NCBI GenBank assembly: GCA_019116145.1 | Contig: DXCG01000116.1 | Location: 1-46,827, forward strand | Length of the DNA: 46,827 bases | Direction of reading: 5' to 3' | Source: Candidatus Phocaeicola gallistercoris | GTDB lineage: Bacteria > Bacteroidota > Bacteroidia > Bacteroidales > Bacteroidaceae | Part shown: in pieces, positions 1-8,688 of the stretch | Layout: each line of letters opens with the position of its first letter | Numbering within the stretch: position 1 is the stretch's first letter | The notes under the pieces: model-generated | What the model was told of the DNA's origin: nothing | The model's database searches: none | What the model saw: only the letters and a program-made list of their open reading frames with translations | Program-made: the position numbers and the translations under genes

Positions 1-428
1 CCGGCAGAGGCAATGAGGTTCAATTCGTTTTTGATGCGTAATTTTATTTCTTTGGCAATATCGGTGGCGAATGCGATACTTTTTTTGTTGGTTGTCACGT
101 CTAAAAAAGCCTCATCCAGAGAAATAGGTTCTATCGTATCGGTATAATCGTGAAAAATGTCGTGGATTTGAGCCGATACTTGTTTGTAGACATCCATTCG
201 TCCTTCAATAAAAATAAGTTGCGGGCAGATGAGTTTTGCACGAATAGACGGCATGGCAGAATGGATGCCATATTTGCGTGCCTCGTAACTGGCTGTGGCA
301 ACGACACCTCTTTTATCTGCATGGCCAACGGCTATCGGCTTGCCCTTTAACTCCGGATGGTCGCGTTGCTCGACAGATGCATAGAAAGCATCCATGTCGA
401 TATGAATGATTTTTCGGCATGTATCCAT
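1..428 (-). CDS. dinB: DNA polymerase IV (Y-family), 3' end cut off by the window
   Basis: This is an error-prone Y-family translesion polymerase that copies past damaged template bases. The visible 142 residues are the N-terminal palm and finger part. The first catalytic motif DMDAFYASVE starts at residue 11, and the second, SLDEAFLD, lies near 103-110 with the Asp-Glu pair at 105-106, so all metal-binding acids visible here are intact. The ATG at 428 is chosen because it puts the first catalytic Asp about ten residues in, as usual for the family. The frame stays open to base 1, so the little-finger domain and C-terminal clamp-binding peptide lie outside the window. It diverges from tsaC across about 100 bases. 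The identification is secure from both motifs. Confidence 0.95.
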   Translation of the reverse strand, partial: MDTCRKIIHIDMDAFYASVEQRDHPELKGKPIAVGHADKRGVVATASYEARKYGIHSAMPSIRAKLICPQLIFIEGRMDVYKQVSAQIHDIFHDYTDTIEPISLDEAFLDVTTNKKSIAFATDIAKEIKLRIKNELNLIASA

Positions 429-451
429 GGGAAAGCAATGTTTTGTTATTA

Positions 452-459
452 CAAATTTA
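452..459 (-). promoter_or_regulatory. Candidate -7 box of the dinB promoter
   Basis: On the minus strand this reads TAAATTTG, an exact TAnnTTTG match, 24 bases upstream of the dinB ATG. I see no good TTTG partner at the right distance, so this is a half-site call. No LexA-like palindrome is apparent next to it. Confidence 0.4.
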
Positions 460-470
460 ATAAAAGTTTC

Positions 471-501
471 TTGGGGTATCGTAAAATCATTTGTATTTTT
501 G
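471..501 (+). promoter_or_regulatory. Promoter of tsaC
   Basis: TTG at 471-473 and TATTTTTG at 494-501 are separated by 20 bases, fitting the Bacteroidota -33/-7 consensus. The -7 box ends 31 bases before the tsaC ATG, giving a short leader. Confidence 0.6.
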
Positions 502-532
502 CCGCGATTGTGGAAATGTAAAAGGCACAATA

Positions 533-1096
533 ATGAACGATGAAATAAAAAAAGCATGTGAGGTCATGCAAAAAGGTGGGGTAATTTTGTATCCTACGGA
601 CACGGTTTGGGGTATTGGGTGCGATGCAACAAATGAAGAAGCTGTAAAGCGTGTTTATGAAATTAAGCAAAGAACAGACAGCAAGGCAATGCTCGTACTG
701 GTGGATAGTATGCGGAAAGTAGGATTTTACGTAGATGAAGTACCTCCTGTAGCATGGGATTTGGTCGAGTTGTCGACAAAACCATTGACAATTATCTATG
801 ATGGAGCACGGAATCTGGCTCCAAATTTAATAGCTTCCGATGGAAGCGTTGGTATTCGGGTGACGGATGAAGCCTTTTCCAAGGAGTTGTGTTTCCGGTT
901 CCGTAAACCGATTGTTTCCACTTCGGCAAATATAAGCGGACATCCTTCTCCTTCGATATTCAAAGAGATTAGTGAGGAAATAAAAAATGCGGTCGACTAT
1001 GTTGTTGATGTTCGTCAGGATGAAACCGGAAACTCTAAACCTTCAAGTATAATTAAATTGGGGAAAAAAGGAGAAGTAAAAATAATACGTGAATAA
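533..1096 (+). CDS. tsaC: L-threonylcarbamoyladenylate synthase (Sua5/YciO/YrdC family)
   Basis: The enzyme makes threonylcarbamoyl-AMP from threonine, bicarbonate and ATP, the first step in forming t6A at position 37 of tRNAs that read ANN codons. The 187-residue product has the YrdC fold signatures: a YPTDTVWGIGCDA motif near residues 20-32, the KxR-type nucleotide-binding stretch EIKQRTDSKAM, and the STSANISG motif in the C-terminal half. Its length matches the short, single-domain TsaC type rather than the longer Sua5 type. An upstream in-frame extension exists, but the ATG at 533 is preferred because it follows a good promoter and gives the normal N-terminus. The ClC gene begins seven bases after the stop, so the two are probably co-transcribed. 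MtaB, which modifies t6A further, is encoded at 21498. Confidence 0.93.
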   Translation: MNDEIKKACEVMQKGGVILYPTDTVWGIGCDATNEEAVKRVYEIKQRTDSKAMLVLVDSMRKVGFYVDEVPPVAWDLVELSTKPLTIIYDGARNLAPNLIASDGSVGIRVTDEAFSKELCFRFRKPIVSTSANISGHPSPSIFKEISEEIKNAVDYVVDVRQDETGNSKPSSIIKLGKKGEVKIIRE

Positions 1097-1103
1097 AGCA
1101 GGC

Positions 1104-2903
1104 ATGAATATATCAGAAGATAAATATAGTTTCCTTTTGCGATTTATTTCTTGGCGAGAAAAACATATAAAAGATAAACAGTTTATCTTATTGTTGAGTT
1201 TTGTTGTTGGTATTTTTACGGCGTTAGCAGCTTGCCTGTTAAAATATTTGGTAGATTATATCAAACATTTTTTAACAGAGAATTTTAATCCGATGGGTGT
1301 AAACTGGTTGTATTTGGTTTATCCGGTTATCGGTATCTTTATTACAGGATTGTTTATTCGAAAAGTCGTTCGTGACGATATCAGTCACGGTGTAACAAAA
1401 ATCTTGTATGCTATTTCTCGTAAACAAAGTCGCATAAAGCGGCATAATGTGTGGTCTTCTTTATTCGCATCGGCATTTACGATTGGGTTTGGTGGCTCCG
1501 TAGGAGCAGAAGCCCCTATGGTATTGACAGGTTCTGCTATAGGTTCCAATTTGGGAAGCCTGTTTCGTATGGACCATAAAACTTTGATGTTGCTGGTTGG
1601 TTGTGGTGCTGCCGGTGCAATATCCGGTATTTTTAAGGCGCCTATTGCCGGACTTGTTTTTACATTGGAAGTTCTGATGATCGATTTGACAATGGCTTCT
1701 TTGTTGCCTTTGCTTATAACTTGTGTGACAGCTGCTTCGGTGTCGTATCTATTGACAGGTTCGGAAGCCATGTTTCAATTTCATTTAGATTATCCGTTTA
1801 CTCTTGAACGTATTCCTTATGCTATTGGTTTGGGTATTTTCTGTGGCTTGGTTGCATGGTATTTCACACGTGCCATGAATTGGATAGAGAATATTTTCCG
1901 ACGCTATTCTAATCCTTATGTGAAGTTTGTGATTGGTGCGAGTATGTTGAGTGTGCTGATTTTTCTTTTCCCACCGATGTATGGTGAAGGATATGATACG
2001 ATAGAGCTTTTGTTGAATGGCGTTTCTGCTTCCGATTGGAATAAAGTAATGAATAATTCTTTATTTTATGGACATGGTAATTTATTGATTCTTTATTTAT
2101 TCCTTATTATATTGTTTAAGGTTTTTGCTTCGAGTGCGACAAATGGCGGAGGTGGTTGTGGCGGTATTTTTGCACCAAGTTTGTTTTTAGGTTGTATAGC
2201 TGGTTTTATTTTTTCGTATGTTTGCAATGAATTTCATATCGGGAATATATACATTCCAGAGAAAAATTTTGCATTAATGGGAATGGCCGGTCTGATGTCG
2301 GGCGTGATGCATGCTCCATTAACCGGTATTTTTTTGATTGCGGAACTGACGGGAGGGTACGACCTCTTTTTGCCGTTGATGATTGTATCGGTATGTGCTT
2401 ACCTGACAATCATTGTATTCGAGCCACATAGTATTTATTCTATGCGATTGGCTAAAAAGGGAGAGTTGTTGACGCATCATAAAGATAAGGCTGTACTTAC
2501 TTTAATGAATGTGGAAAGCATTATAGAGACTGATTTTTTGAAAGTACATCCAAGTATGGATTTGGGCGAAGTCGTGAAGGTTATCTCTCAGTCGAAACGG
2601 AATATATTCCCAGTGGTAAATGCAAACAATACGTTGGTTGGGATAGTTGTTTTGGATGATATTCGAAATGTTATATTCCGACAGGAATTATATCATCGGT
2701 ATCGAGTAGAAGATTTTATGCGGATACCTAAAAGTTGTATCATCAAGACCGATTCAATGGAGGAAGTAATGAGGAAATTTGATGAGGCAGGCGTTTGGAA
2801 TTTGCCTGTGATAACCGAAGATGGGCATTATGTAGGATTCGTATCGAAGTCAAAATTATTGAATACATATCGTCAGGTATTGGTCGATTTCTCGGCAGAA
2901 TAG
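1104..2903 (+). CDS. ClC-family chloride channel/antiporter with C-terminal CBS pair
   Basis: This is an integral membrane protein of the voltage-gated chloride channel family, about 599 residues from the ATG at 1104. Many hydrophobic helices fill the first 440 residues. Two ClC signatures are clear: GAEAP with the gating glutamate near residue 136, and GGGCGGIFAPSLFLG in the second half, which corresponds to the GIFAP anion-binding motif. The last about 140 residues look like two CBS domains, which in this family bind adenine nucleotides and tune gating. A GTG at 1089 could extend the protein by five residues and overlap tsaC. Whether it is a channel or a proton-coupled exchanger cannot be decided by eye. 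The operon partners tsaC and fmt give no hint about its physiological role. Confidence 0.92.
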   Translation: MNISEDKYSFLLRFISWREKHIKDKQFILLLSFVVGIFTALAACLLKYLVDYIKHFLTENFNPMGVNWLYLVYPVIGIFITGLFIRKVVRDDISHGVTKILYAISRKQSRIKRHNVWSSLFASAFTIGFGGSVGAEAPMVLTGSAIGSNLGSLFRMDHKTLMLLVGCGAAGAISGIFKAPIAGLVFTLEVLMIDLTMASLLPLLITCVTAASVSYLLTGSEAMFQFHLDYPFTLERIPYAIGLGIFCGLVAWYFTRAMNWIENIFRRYSNPYVKFVIGASMLSVLIFLFPPMYGEGYDTIELLLNGVSASDWNKVMNNSLFYGHGNLLILYLFLIILFKVFASSATNGGGGCGGIFAPSLFLGCIAGFIFSYVCNEFHIGNIYIPEKNFALMGMAGLMSGVMHAPLTGIFLIAELTGGYDLFLPLMIVSVCAYLTIIVFEPHSIYSMRLAKKGELLTHHKDKAVLTLMNVESIIETDFLKVHPSMDLGEVVKVISQSKRNIFPVVNANNTLVGIVVLDDIRNVIFRQELYHRYRVEDFMRIPKSCIIKTDSMEEVMRKFDEAGVWNLPVITEDGHYVGFVSKSKLLNTYRQVLVDFSAE

Positions 2904-2937
2904 CAGGCGAAAGAACAGTAAGTAACAGTTGTGCATC

Positions 2938-3912
2938 ATGGATAATAAGAAAGATTTGAGAATTGTTTTTATGGGAACTCCTGAGTTTGCTGTTGAGAGT
3001 TTAAAGCATTTGGTTGAGGGAGGATATAACATTGTAGGAGTTGTGACTGGAGAAGATAAGCCTGTTGGTCGGCATGGTAGTGTTTTGCAGCCGACTCCGG
3101 TTAAAGAATATGCCTTGTCGCAAGGATTGCCTATTTTACAACCTGTAAAGTTGAAAGACGAAACTTTTGTAGAACAACTGCGTTCCTTGAATGCCGATTT
3201 GCAAATAGTTGTTGCTTTTCGTATGCTTCCGGAGGTTGTTTGGAATATGCCTCGATTGGGAACATTCAATTTGCATGCATCTTTATTGCCTCAATATCGC
3301 GGTGCTGCACCGATAAATTGGGCAATTATCAATGGCGAAAAGGAAACAGGGGTTACAACGTTTTTCTTGAAACATGAGATTGATACAGGTGAAATAATCG
3401 ATCAAATGCGTGTTCCGATTGCCGATACGGACAATGTCGGTATTGTATATGACAAATTAATGCATATTGGAGCTGATTTGGTAATTAAAACAGTGGATGC
3501 AATCTTGTCGGGTAATGCAAAAACCATACCTCAGGAGAAATTGGCTTTAGAAGAAACGCTTCATCCCGCTCCGAAAATATTCAGAGAAACATGTCAGATA
3601 AATTGGAGGAAGGGAGTAAAAGCAATATATGATTTTATCAGAGGGCTTTCTCCATATCCGGCGGCATGGTCGGAATTGAATGGTGGACAAATACGTCCTG
3701 TTATTATGAAAATTTATGAGGCAGAAAAGGAATATTGTGCTCACGATATGAAGTCGGGGACAGTTGTTACAGACAAGAAAACATTTTTTAAAGTTGCGAC
3801 AACTGATGGGTTTATACATGTTAATTCTTTACAAATTGCAGGAAAAAAGAGAATGAAAGTAGAGGATTTTTTGCGAGGTTTCCATTGTGAGGATAATTAT
3901 TATATGAAATAA
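2938..3912 (+). CDS. fmt: Methionyl-tRNA formyltransferase
   Basis: Fmt formylates Met-tRNAfMet with 10-formyl-tetrahydrofolate, which allows bacterial translation initiation. The product is 324 residues, normal for the family. The N-terminal Rossmann domain opens with RIVFMGTPEFAV. The catalytic and folate-binding segment SLLPQYRGAAPINWAI lies near residues 112-127 and includes the Asn-His pair of NLHASLLP just before it, and the C-terminal domain resembles the tRNA-binding OB fold. The ATG at 2938 replaces a TTG nine bases upstream because it places the Rossmann strand at the usual distance. A strong hairpin terminator follows. The folate donor depends on FolD, encoded at 23968. Confidence 0.96.
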   Translation: MDNKKDLRIVFMGTPEFAVESLKHLVEGGYNIVGVVTGEDKPVGRHGSVLQPTPVKEYALSQGLPILQPVKLKDETFVEQLRSLNADLQIVVAFRMLPEVVWNMPRLGTFNLHASLLPQYRGAAPINWAIINGEKETGVTTFFLKHEIDTGEIIDQMRVPIADTDNVGIVYDKLMHIGADLVIKTVDAILSGNAKTIPQEKLALEETLHPAPKIFRETCQINWRKGVKAIYDFIRGLSPYPAAWSELNGGQIRPVIMKIYEAEKEYCAHDMKSGTVVTDKKTFFKVATTDGFIHVNSLQIAGKKRMKVEDFLRGFHCEDNYYMK

Positions 3913-3936
3913 ATTTGGCAGATGGTATAGGTAAAG

Positions 3937-3978
3937 CATGCGAATCAGTATATTTGTTGCTGATTCGCATGTTTTTTT
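3937..3978 (+). terminator. Intrinsic terminator after fmt
   Basis: A perfect 12-base-pair stem (3937-3948 with 3960-3971) closes an 11-base loop and is followed by seven T residues. It ends the tsaC-ClC-fmt unit. Confidence 0.9.
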
Positions 3979-4065
3979 GTGCGATTAAAAAGGAATAGAA
4001 TAAAAGATTCTAATAAAATATAAAAAGGAATGCAGTATTCTTTGTAGAGAACCATTTTATAGAAA

Positions 4066-4632
4066 ATGCAACTAAAAGCAGAAATATCGGAAGAAGAGTT
4101 GGCGTCTCAATGTAAACAAGGAGAGAGATATGCACGTCAAATATTGTATGAGCGTTATGGCGGGATTTTGATGGCAATATGTTTACGTTACATTGGGAAT
4201 AATGAAGAAGCTGAAGATGTGTTACACGATGGTTTCTTACATATCTTTCAGGCTATAACACAGTTTACATATAAAGGAGAAGGTTCATTGAAAGCATGGT
4301 TGTCGCGTGTGATGGTTAATGAAGCTTTAGGATATTTGCGTAAGCGGGCTGGGCAAATTCAGCAGGAAGTAACGTTGAATGAGATTCCCGATATGCCGGA
4401 TTCTGATGAAGAAAATGTAGCAGAGATACCCAAAAATGTTTTGATGGATATGATAAAAAGTTTGCCGGATGGATATCGGACGGTATTCAATTTATATGTG
4501 TTCGAAGAAAAAAGCCATAAAGAAATTGCTTCTTTATTAGGAATAACGGAACATACATCATCTTCTCAATTTTACAGGGCTAAGAGTTTGTTGGTAAAAA
4601 AAATAAATGATTATAAGAAGAAGTTACAATGA
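4066..4632 (+). CDS. ECF-type RNA polymerase sigma-70 factor
   Basis: This 188-residue protein has the two-domain layout of extracytoplasmic-function sigma factors. Region 2 spans about residues 25-95, with the core-binding helix around EEAEDVLHDGFLHIF and a -10-recognition stretch ending in LGYLRKR. Region 4 spans about 125-185, with YRTVFNLYVFEEKSHKEIASLLGI and a recognition helix near TSSSQFYRAKSLL. There is no region 1 or 3. Its stop overlaps the start of the next gene by four bases (ATGA), a sign of translational coupling, so the next protein is the natural candidate for its regulator. I see no full-consensus housekeeping promoter upstream. Two copies of AAAAAGGAAT lie in the 100 bases before the start, which may or may not matter. 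Its target genes are unknown from this window. Confidence 0.93.
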   Translation: MQLKAEISEEELASQCKQGERYARQILYERYGGILMAICLRYIGNNEEAEDVLHDGFLHIFQAITQFTYKGEGSLKAWLSRVMVNEALGYLRKRAGQIQQEVTLNEIPDMPDSDEENVAEIPKNVLMDMIKSLPDGYRTVFNLYVFEEKSHKEIASLLGITEHTSSSQFYRAKSLLVKKINDYKKKLQ

Positions 4633-5948
4633 AAAATGAAGATAAATGGGTTGAATCTTTTCGAGAACGGTTGAAAGATTATTCTGAACCATTGCCGAAA
4701 GGCTTATGGGATAAGATTGAAACCGATTTATATAATGAGAAACCTAAAGTTTTATCATTGCGAAGGTATTGGATGCCGGTCGCTGCAGCTATAGCTATTA
4801 TGGCTATAACTTCTCTGACTGTATGGCTGATGAAATTTAATAAAATGGACACTATTTATGATTCTCTGTCTGTTGTAGAAAAAGTACAGGGAGAGGATAA
4901 GGATGTCGTCGCTTCGGATAAGAGTCTTTTGTTAATTGAAGAAGAAAAAAGATTAGCATATTCTTCAGAAAAGGTGAAGGGAAAATTTGAAAAGATCAAG
5001 GAAAATCAATCGTTATCTGCTCATGAATTTCAGAGCCTGTCGTATGAAGAAGACCAAGGAAAAGCAAGTCCCGAACGCGATGAAACCGTTGGCTTATTTT
5101 CAGAAGAAACAACTCCGGAAGAAGAAGCCGGGCGTCAGCACTCTCATAAAGCTTTTGATTTTACAGAAAATCGAGAGAAGAAACGACAGGAAAAGAGATT
5201 GGATAGTCGGTCTTTTAAAAAAAATAAGTGGGAACAGGATAAATGGAATATCGGAATTGTAGCTGGAAACATTCCGTATACATCTTCTGATGGATTGGGT
5301 AAAACCGTATCGGGGAATGTTCCTTCTGTAAGTTCTTTGGAAGCATTAGGAGGAATTCCAACAAACGATCGGCATACGGCTTACGGCCAACTGTTTTCTT
5401 CTGGTCGTGATGCCCAATATTCAACAATGAATATGCATCATAAAATGCCTGTTACTGTAGGCATGTCTATTAATTATTCCTTAAATTCAGATTGGGCAGT
5501 AGAAACGGGATTAAACTATACATTCTTATCTTCAGATTTTCGCTCGGAAGAAAATTCATATATAGAAGGAGAGCAAAAATTGCATTATTTAGGTATTCCT
5601 TTGAAGATACAAAGAGCATTGTGGAAGAATTCGCGGGTAGGGGTTTACGCTTCTCTTGGAGGTATGTTGGAAAAATGTATTTCCGGGGTGCAAGAAGTTG
5701 CTTTTATGAACACCTCGTCTACTCTTCGAGAGCACAGGTCGTTGGATATAGATCCGATACAATGGTCGGTTTTGGCAAATGTCGGAATGCAGGTTGACAT
5801 GACAAGACAATTAGCTTTGTACATGGAGCCGGGTATTGTTTATTATTTTGATGATCATACATCTATATCGACCATACGTAAGGAACATCCTTTTAACTTC
5901 AATTTGCAAGTTGGACTGAGATTTTCTGTACAATCGGATAATAAATAA
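4629..5948 (+). CDS. Envelope protein: cytoplasmic head, one inner-membrane helix and a C-terminal outer-membrane beta-barrel; putative anti-sigma factor
   Basis: The 439-residue product has an unusual order of parts. Residues 1-46 are polar and begin with DKWVESFRERLKDYSEPLP, and they would lie in the cytoplasm. Residues 48-68 form one strongly hydrophobic helix. Residues 70-225 are a charged, low-complexity linker rich in Glu and Lys. Residues 225-439 show alternating aromatic strands such as TVGMSINYSL and WAVETGLNYTFL and finish close to NFNLQVGLRFSV, the pattern of a small PorT-like outer-membrane barrel. There is no cleavable signal peptide and no HxxxCxxC zinc motif of classic anti-sigma domains. 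Overlap with the ECF sigma gene suggests that the head binds the sigma factor, which is inference. Similar sigma-barrel pairs occur in Bacteroides, to my recollection, without a settled function. Confidence 0.75.
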   Translation: MKNEDKWVESFRERLKDYSEPLPKGLWDKIETDLYNEKPKVLSLRRYWMPVAAAIAIMAITSLTVWLMKFNKMDTIYDSLSVVEKVQGEDKDVVASDKSLLLIEEEKRLAYSSEKVKGKFEKIKENQSLSAHEFQSLSYEEDQGKASPERDETVGLFSEETTPEEEAGRQHSHKAFDFTENREKKRQEKRLDSRSFKKNKWEQDKWNIGIVAGNIPYTSSDGLGKTVSGNVPSVSSLEALGGIPTNDRHTAYGQLFSSGRDAQYSTMNMHHKMPVTVGMSINYSLNSDWAVETGLNYTFLSSDFRSEENSYIEGEQKLHYLGIPLKIQRALWKNSRVGVYASLGGMLEKCISGVQEVAFMNTSSTLREHRSLDIDPIQWSVLANVGMQVDMTRQLALYMEPGIVYYFDDHTSISTIRKEHPFNFNLQVGLRFSVQSDNK

Positions 5949-5957
5949 GAATGTGAG

Positions 5958-5988
5958 TTTGTTTTGAGAAGAAAAATTGTTATCTTTG
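5958..5988 (+). promoter_or_regulatory. Full-consensus promoter of rpe
   Basis: TTTG at 5958-5961, a 19-base spacer and TATCTTTG at 5981-5988 match the Bacteroidota housekeeping promoter exactly. The -7 box ends 27 bases before the rpe ATG. Confidence 0.85.
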
Positions 5989-6015
5989 TTTGTAATTGAA
6001 TTTTGTTATATTGAT

Positions 6016-6666
6016 ATGGTTAAAATTTCTCCTTCTTTGTTGTCTGCAGATTTTGGAAATTTGAAGGCAGACCTTGATAAAATCAATCGAAGTGCAGCCG
6101 ATTGGTTGCATATCGATATTATGGATGGGGTGTTTGTTCCTAATATCTCTTTTGGATTCCCTGTTTTAAAATATGTGGCAAACTTGTGTGAGAAGCCTCT
6201 TGATGTTCATTTAATGATTGTACAGCCTGAAAAATTTATTCAAGAAGTAAAAGGAATAAATGCCATGATGATGAATGTACATTATGAAGCATGTGTACAT
6301 TTGCATAGGGTTGTTCAGCAAATAAAAGATGCCGGCATGAAAGCCGGAGTAACATTGAATCCGGCAACACCGGTTAATGTATTGGAAGATATAATAGAAG
6401 AGGTTGATATGGTTTTGTTGATGAGTGTAAACCCGGGGTTTGGAGGACAGAAGTTTATACCTCATACATTGGAAAAAGTTCGTAAACTTAAGCGTTTGAT
6501 TGAAGAGACAAATTCAAAGGCTTTGATAGAAGTTGATGGGGGAGTGAATATAGATACAGGTTCTCAATTAGTAAAGGCAGGTGCCGATGTGTTAGTGGCA
6601 GGAAATGCCGTATTCAAGGCTGACGATATGATAGATATGATAGCTCGGTTAAAAAAGTGCGATTAG
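6016..6666 (+). CDS. rpe: Ribulose-phosphate 3-epimerase
   Basis: Rpe interconverts ribulose 5-phosphate and xylulose 5-phosphate in the pentose phosphate pathway. The 216-residue product is a single TIM barrel with the family hallmarks: ISPSLLSADFGNL at the N-terminus, the metal-binding HIDIMDGVFVPN stretch (His32, Asp34), the DVHLMI strand, the VNPGFGGQKF phosphate loop, and EVDGGV near the C-terminal end. The start at 6016 is preferred over an in-frame codon 39 bases upstream, because that extension would begin inside the promoter. comEC starts eight bases after the stop, so the two form an operon. Confidence 0.96.
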   Translation: MVKISPSLLSADFGNLKADLDKINRSAADWLHIDIMDGVFVPNISFGFPVLKYVANLCEKPLDVHLMIVQPEKFIQEVKGINAMMMNVHYEACVHLHRVVQQIKDAGMKAGVTLNPATPVNVLEDIIEEVDMVLLMSVNPGFGGQKFIPHTLEKVRKLKRLIEETNSKALIEVDGGVNIDTGSQLVKAGADVLVAGNAVFKADDMIDMIARLKKCD

Positions 6667-6674
6667 AAATCTGA

Positions 6675-8642
6675 ATGGGGAATCTTCATTTTATGTCTTA
6701 TCCGTTGTTCCGATTGACAGTGGCTCTGGCAATCGGAATTTTTTTATCAGATACATTTTGGAATGATATCTCCATTTTACCTGTTTTAAAGGGGGTATTT
6801 ATTTTTTTGACGATTGTTGCATGCGGGCTGTATACATTGAGTATATATCGTTATCGGATGCTCTTTGGGTTGGTTGTATTTGCTTGCTTTTCTGTATTCG
6901 GGAGTATATTGTATTTATACAATCGTTCATTAATCGTTTATGACTGGTCTGATGAAGAACAAATTTACATAGGGCGACTCACAGAAAACCCAGTTCCGAA
7001 AAAGAAAACAATGAAGGCTGTGGTTGAGGTGACACAAGTAAAGACCGGAGATACATTGCCGGAGTGGAAGGCTGTAAATAGGAAAATTATTTTATATTGG
7101 ATGCCCGATACCACACAACAGCCTTTGACATATGGTGATGAGATTTGTTTTCGGGCTCAGATTAGCCGTCCTGTATCGGATGCTGATTTTACAGGATTTG
7201 ATTACGGACGTTATTTGGAAAATAAAGGAATTAGTGGCACAGCTATCGCTTTTATAGGGAACTGGACTTCGATAGGGAAGTCGGATGTTTATTCTTTCCG
7301 TGAGCGTGCTGTTCTTGTCCGTGATAGAATTGTTGATATTTATCGTTCATGGGGTTTAGAAAAAGATGCGTTTGCTGTATTGTCAGCATTGACTATTGGT
7401 GACACCAAAGGATTGACTCAAGAGTTGCGTGATGCATACAATGCTGCCGGAACAAGCCATGTACTATCTCTTTCCGGTCTTCATATCGGAATTATTGCTA
7501 TGATTATTTCATTATTTCTATTGCCTTTGCGATATTTAAAGGGAGGGCGTTGGCTTATTAGCGGATGTGCCATGGTTTTATTGTGGGGATTTGCTTTCTT
7601 TTCTGGTCTGAGCGCTTCTGTTATTCGTGCCGTACTTATGTTTTCTATTTACATTGTAGCTTCGGTTTTTACTGAAAGTCGTTTTTCGGGTTTCTCTTCT
7701 TTGTCATTTGCTGCATTTCTTATGTTGTTGTATCAGCCATTATATCTGTTCGATGTAAGTTTTCAGTTATCTTATGTTGCAGTTTTGTCTATTTTATTGT
7801 TTTACCCATTAATTGTGCGGAAGGTTCAGGTGAAGAGTAGATGGCTTCGCTATGTAATAAGTGCACTTGCCTTGTCTTTATCGGCGCAGTTGGGCACCTT
7901 ACCATTCATTTTACATTATTTTGGGGTGTTTCCTACTTATTTTCTGATAGCCAATTTGATTGTCACTCCTTTGTCGACGTTTATTTTATTTATGGCTATG
8001 GTGTCGTTATGCCTGTCATGGATTCCCATATTAGGTACATGGATTATTGTCAGTTTGAATTTCGCATTACAGATGTTGAATGGAATCATGGAGTGGATTC
8101 AACAATGGTCTGGCTCTCAAGTTTCATCAGTTTATTTGACTTCGTTGCAGGCTTTCTTGCTGGTTGTTTTTATTTTGTTTTTCTGGGCTTATTGTTTTAA
8201 TAAGTCAGTCCGTGGATTGCTTGTATCTTTACTGAGTCTTGATGTGCTTTTTATGAGTTGTCTTTACGAATATAAAAGGCAAAATTGTGATTATCTTTTT
8301 TTTACTCGTGCAGGTATTTATACTAAAAGGTCAAGAGAAATTGTACAACATTCTACCTCATCTAATATTTTTAAGATAAAGAATTTGCAAATCGTTTTAT
8401 TGAATGATGACAGATGGAAAAATAAAACGAGTGATAAGCCTTTGCATGTCGATTATGCATATATCTGCAAAGGCTATAGAGGAACCATAAAAGATTTAAG
8501 CAATGTGTTTCGTTTACAGCAGATTATATTTGATTCATCAATGAATGCTACATATAAGTCTCGTTTGGTAGAGGAGTGTATCCGTTTGGATATTCCTTAT
8601 ATAGATATGTCTTCGAAAGGTTCTTATGGAGTTCTGTTATGA
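6675..8642 (+). CDS. comEC: ComEC/Rec2-family DNA uptake channel protein
   Basis: ComEC forms the inner-membrane channel that takes single-stranded DNA into the cell during natural transformation. The product is 655 residues. An N-terminal hydrophobic region is followed by an OB-like soluble part (about 95-200), and then the Competence domain with many helices and the recognisable stretches ALTIGDTKGLTQELRDAYNAAG and HVLSLSGLHIGIIAM. A hydrophobic C-terminal part and a soluble tail of about 130 residues follow. The tail has no HxHxDH motif, so the metallo-beta-lactamase domain found in Bacillus ComEC is absent; this is usual in Bacteroidota. A second ATG 18 bases downstream is an equally possible start. 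It lies between rpe and nrnA, an arrangement that says little about transformation in this organism. Confidence 0.9.
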   Translation: MGNLHFMSYPLFRLTVALAIGIFLSDTFWNDISILPVLKGVFIFLTIVACGLYTLSIYRYRMLFGLVVFACFSVFGSILYLYNRSLIVYDWSDEEQIYIGRLTENPVPKKKTMKAVVEVTQVKTGDTLPEWKAVNRKIILYWMPDTTQQPLTYGDEICFRAQISRPVSDADFTGFDYGRYLENKGISGTAIAFIGNWTSIGKSDVYSFRERAVLVRDRIVDIYRSWGLEKDAFAVLSALTIGDTKGLTQELRDAYNAAGTSHVLSLSGLHIGIIAMIISLFLLPLRYLKGGRWLISGCAMVLLWGFAFFSGLSASVIRAVLMFSIYIVASVFTESRFSGFSSLSFAAFLMLLYQPLYLFDVSFQLSYVAVLSILLFYPLIVRKVQVKSRWLRYVISALALSLSAQLGTLPFILHYFGVFPTYFLIANLIVTPLSTFILFMAMVSLCLSWIPILGTWIIVSLNFALQMLNGIMEWIQQWSGSQVSSVYLTSLQAFLLVVFILFFWAYCFNKSVRGLLVSLLSLDVLFMSCLYEYKRQNCDYLFFTRAGIYTKRSREIVQHSTSSNIFKIKNLQIVLLNDDRWKNKTSDKPLHVDYAYICKGYRGTIKDLSNVFRLQQIIFDSSMNATYKSRLVEECIRLDIPYIDMSSKGSYGVLL

Positions 8643-8658
8643 ATTAAGAATAAATTTG

Positions 8659-8666
8659 TATTTTTG
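8659..8666 (+). promoter_or_regulatory. Candidate -7 box upstream of nrnA
   Basis: TATTTTTG here is an exact -7 match and ends 22 bases before the nrnA ATG. No clear -33 partner is visible in the end of comEC, so nrnA may be expressed both by read-through and from this site. Confidence 0.45.
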
Positions 8667-8688
8667 CCGTCTAAATGAATTTGAAATT

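Noticed and set aside
1385-1771. 128-codon minus-strand frame inside the ClC gene
   Set aside because: Fully antisense to conserved ClC motifs and low in recognisable protein features.
5492-5797. 101-codon plus-strand frame inside the barrel gene
   Set aside because: Out of frame with a well-supported beta-barrel coding region.
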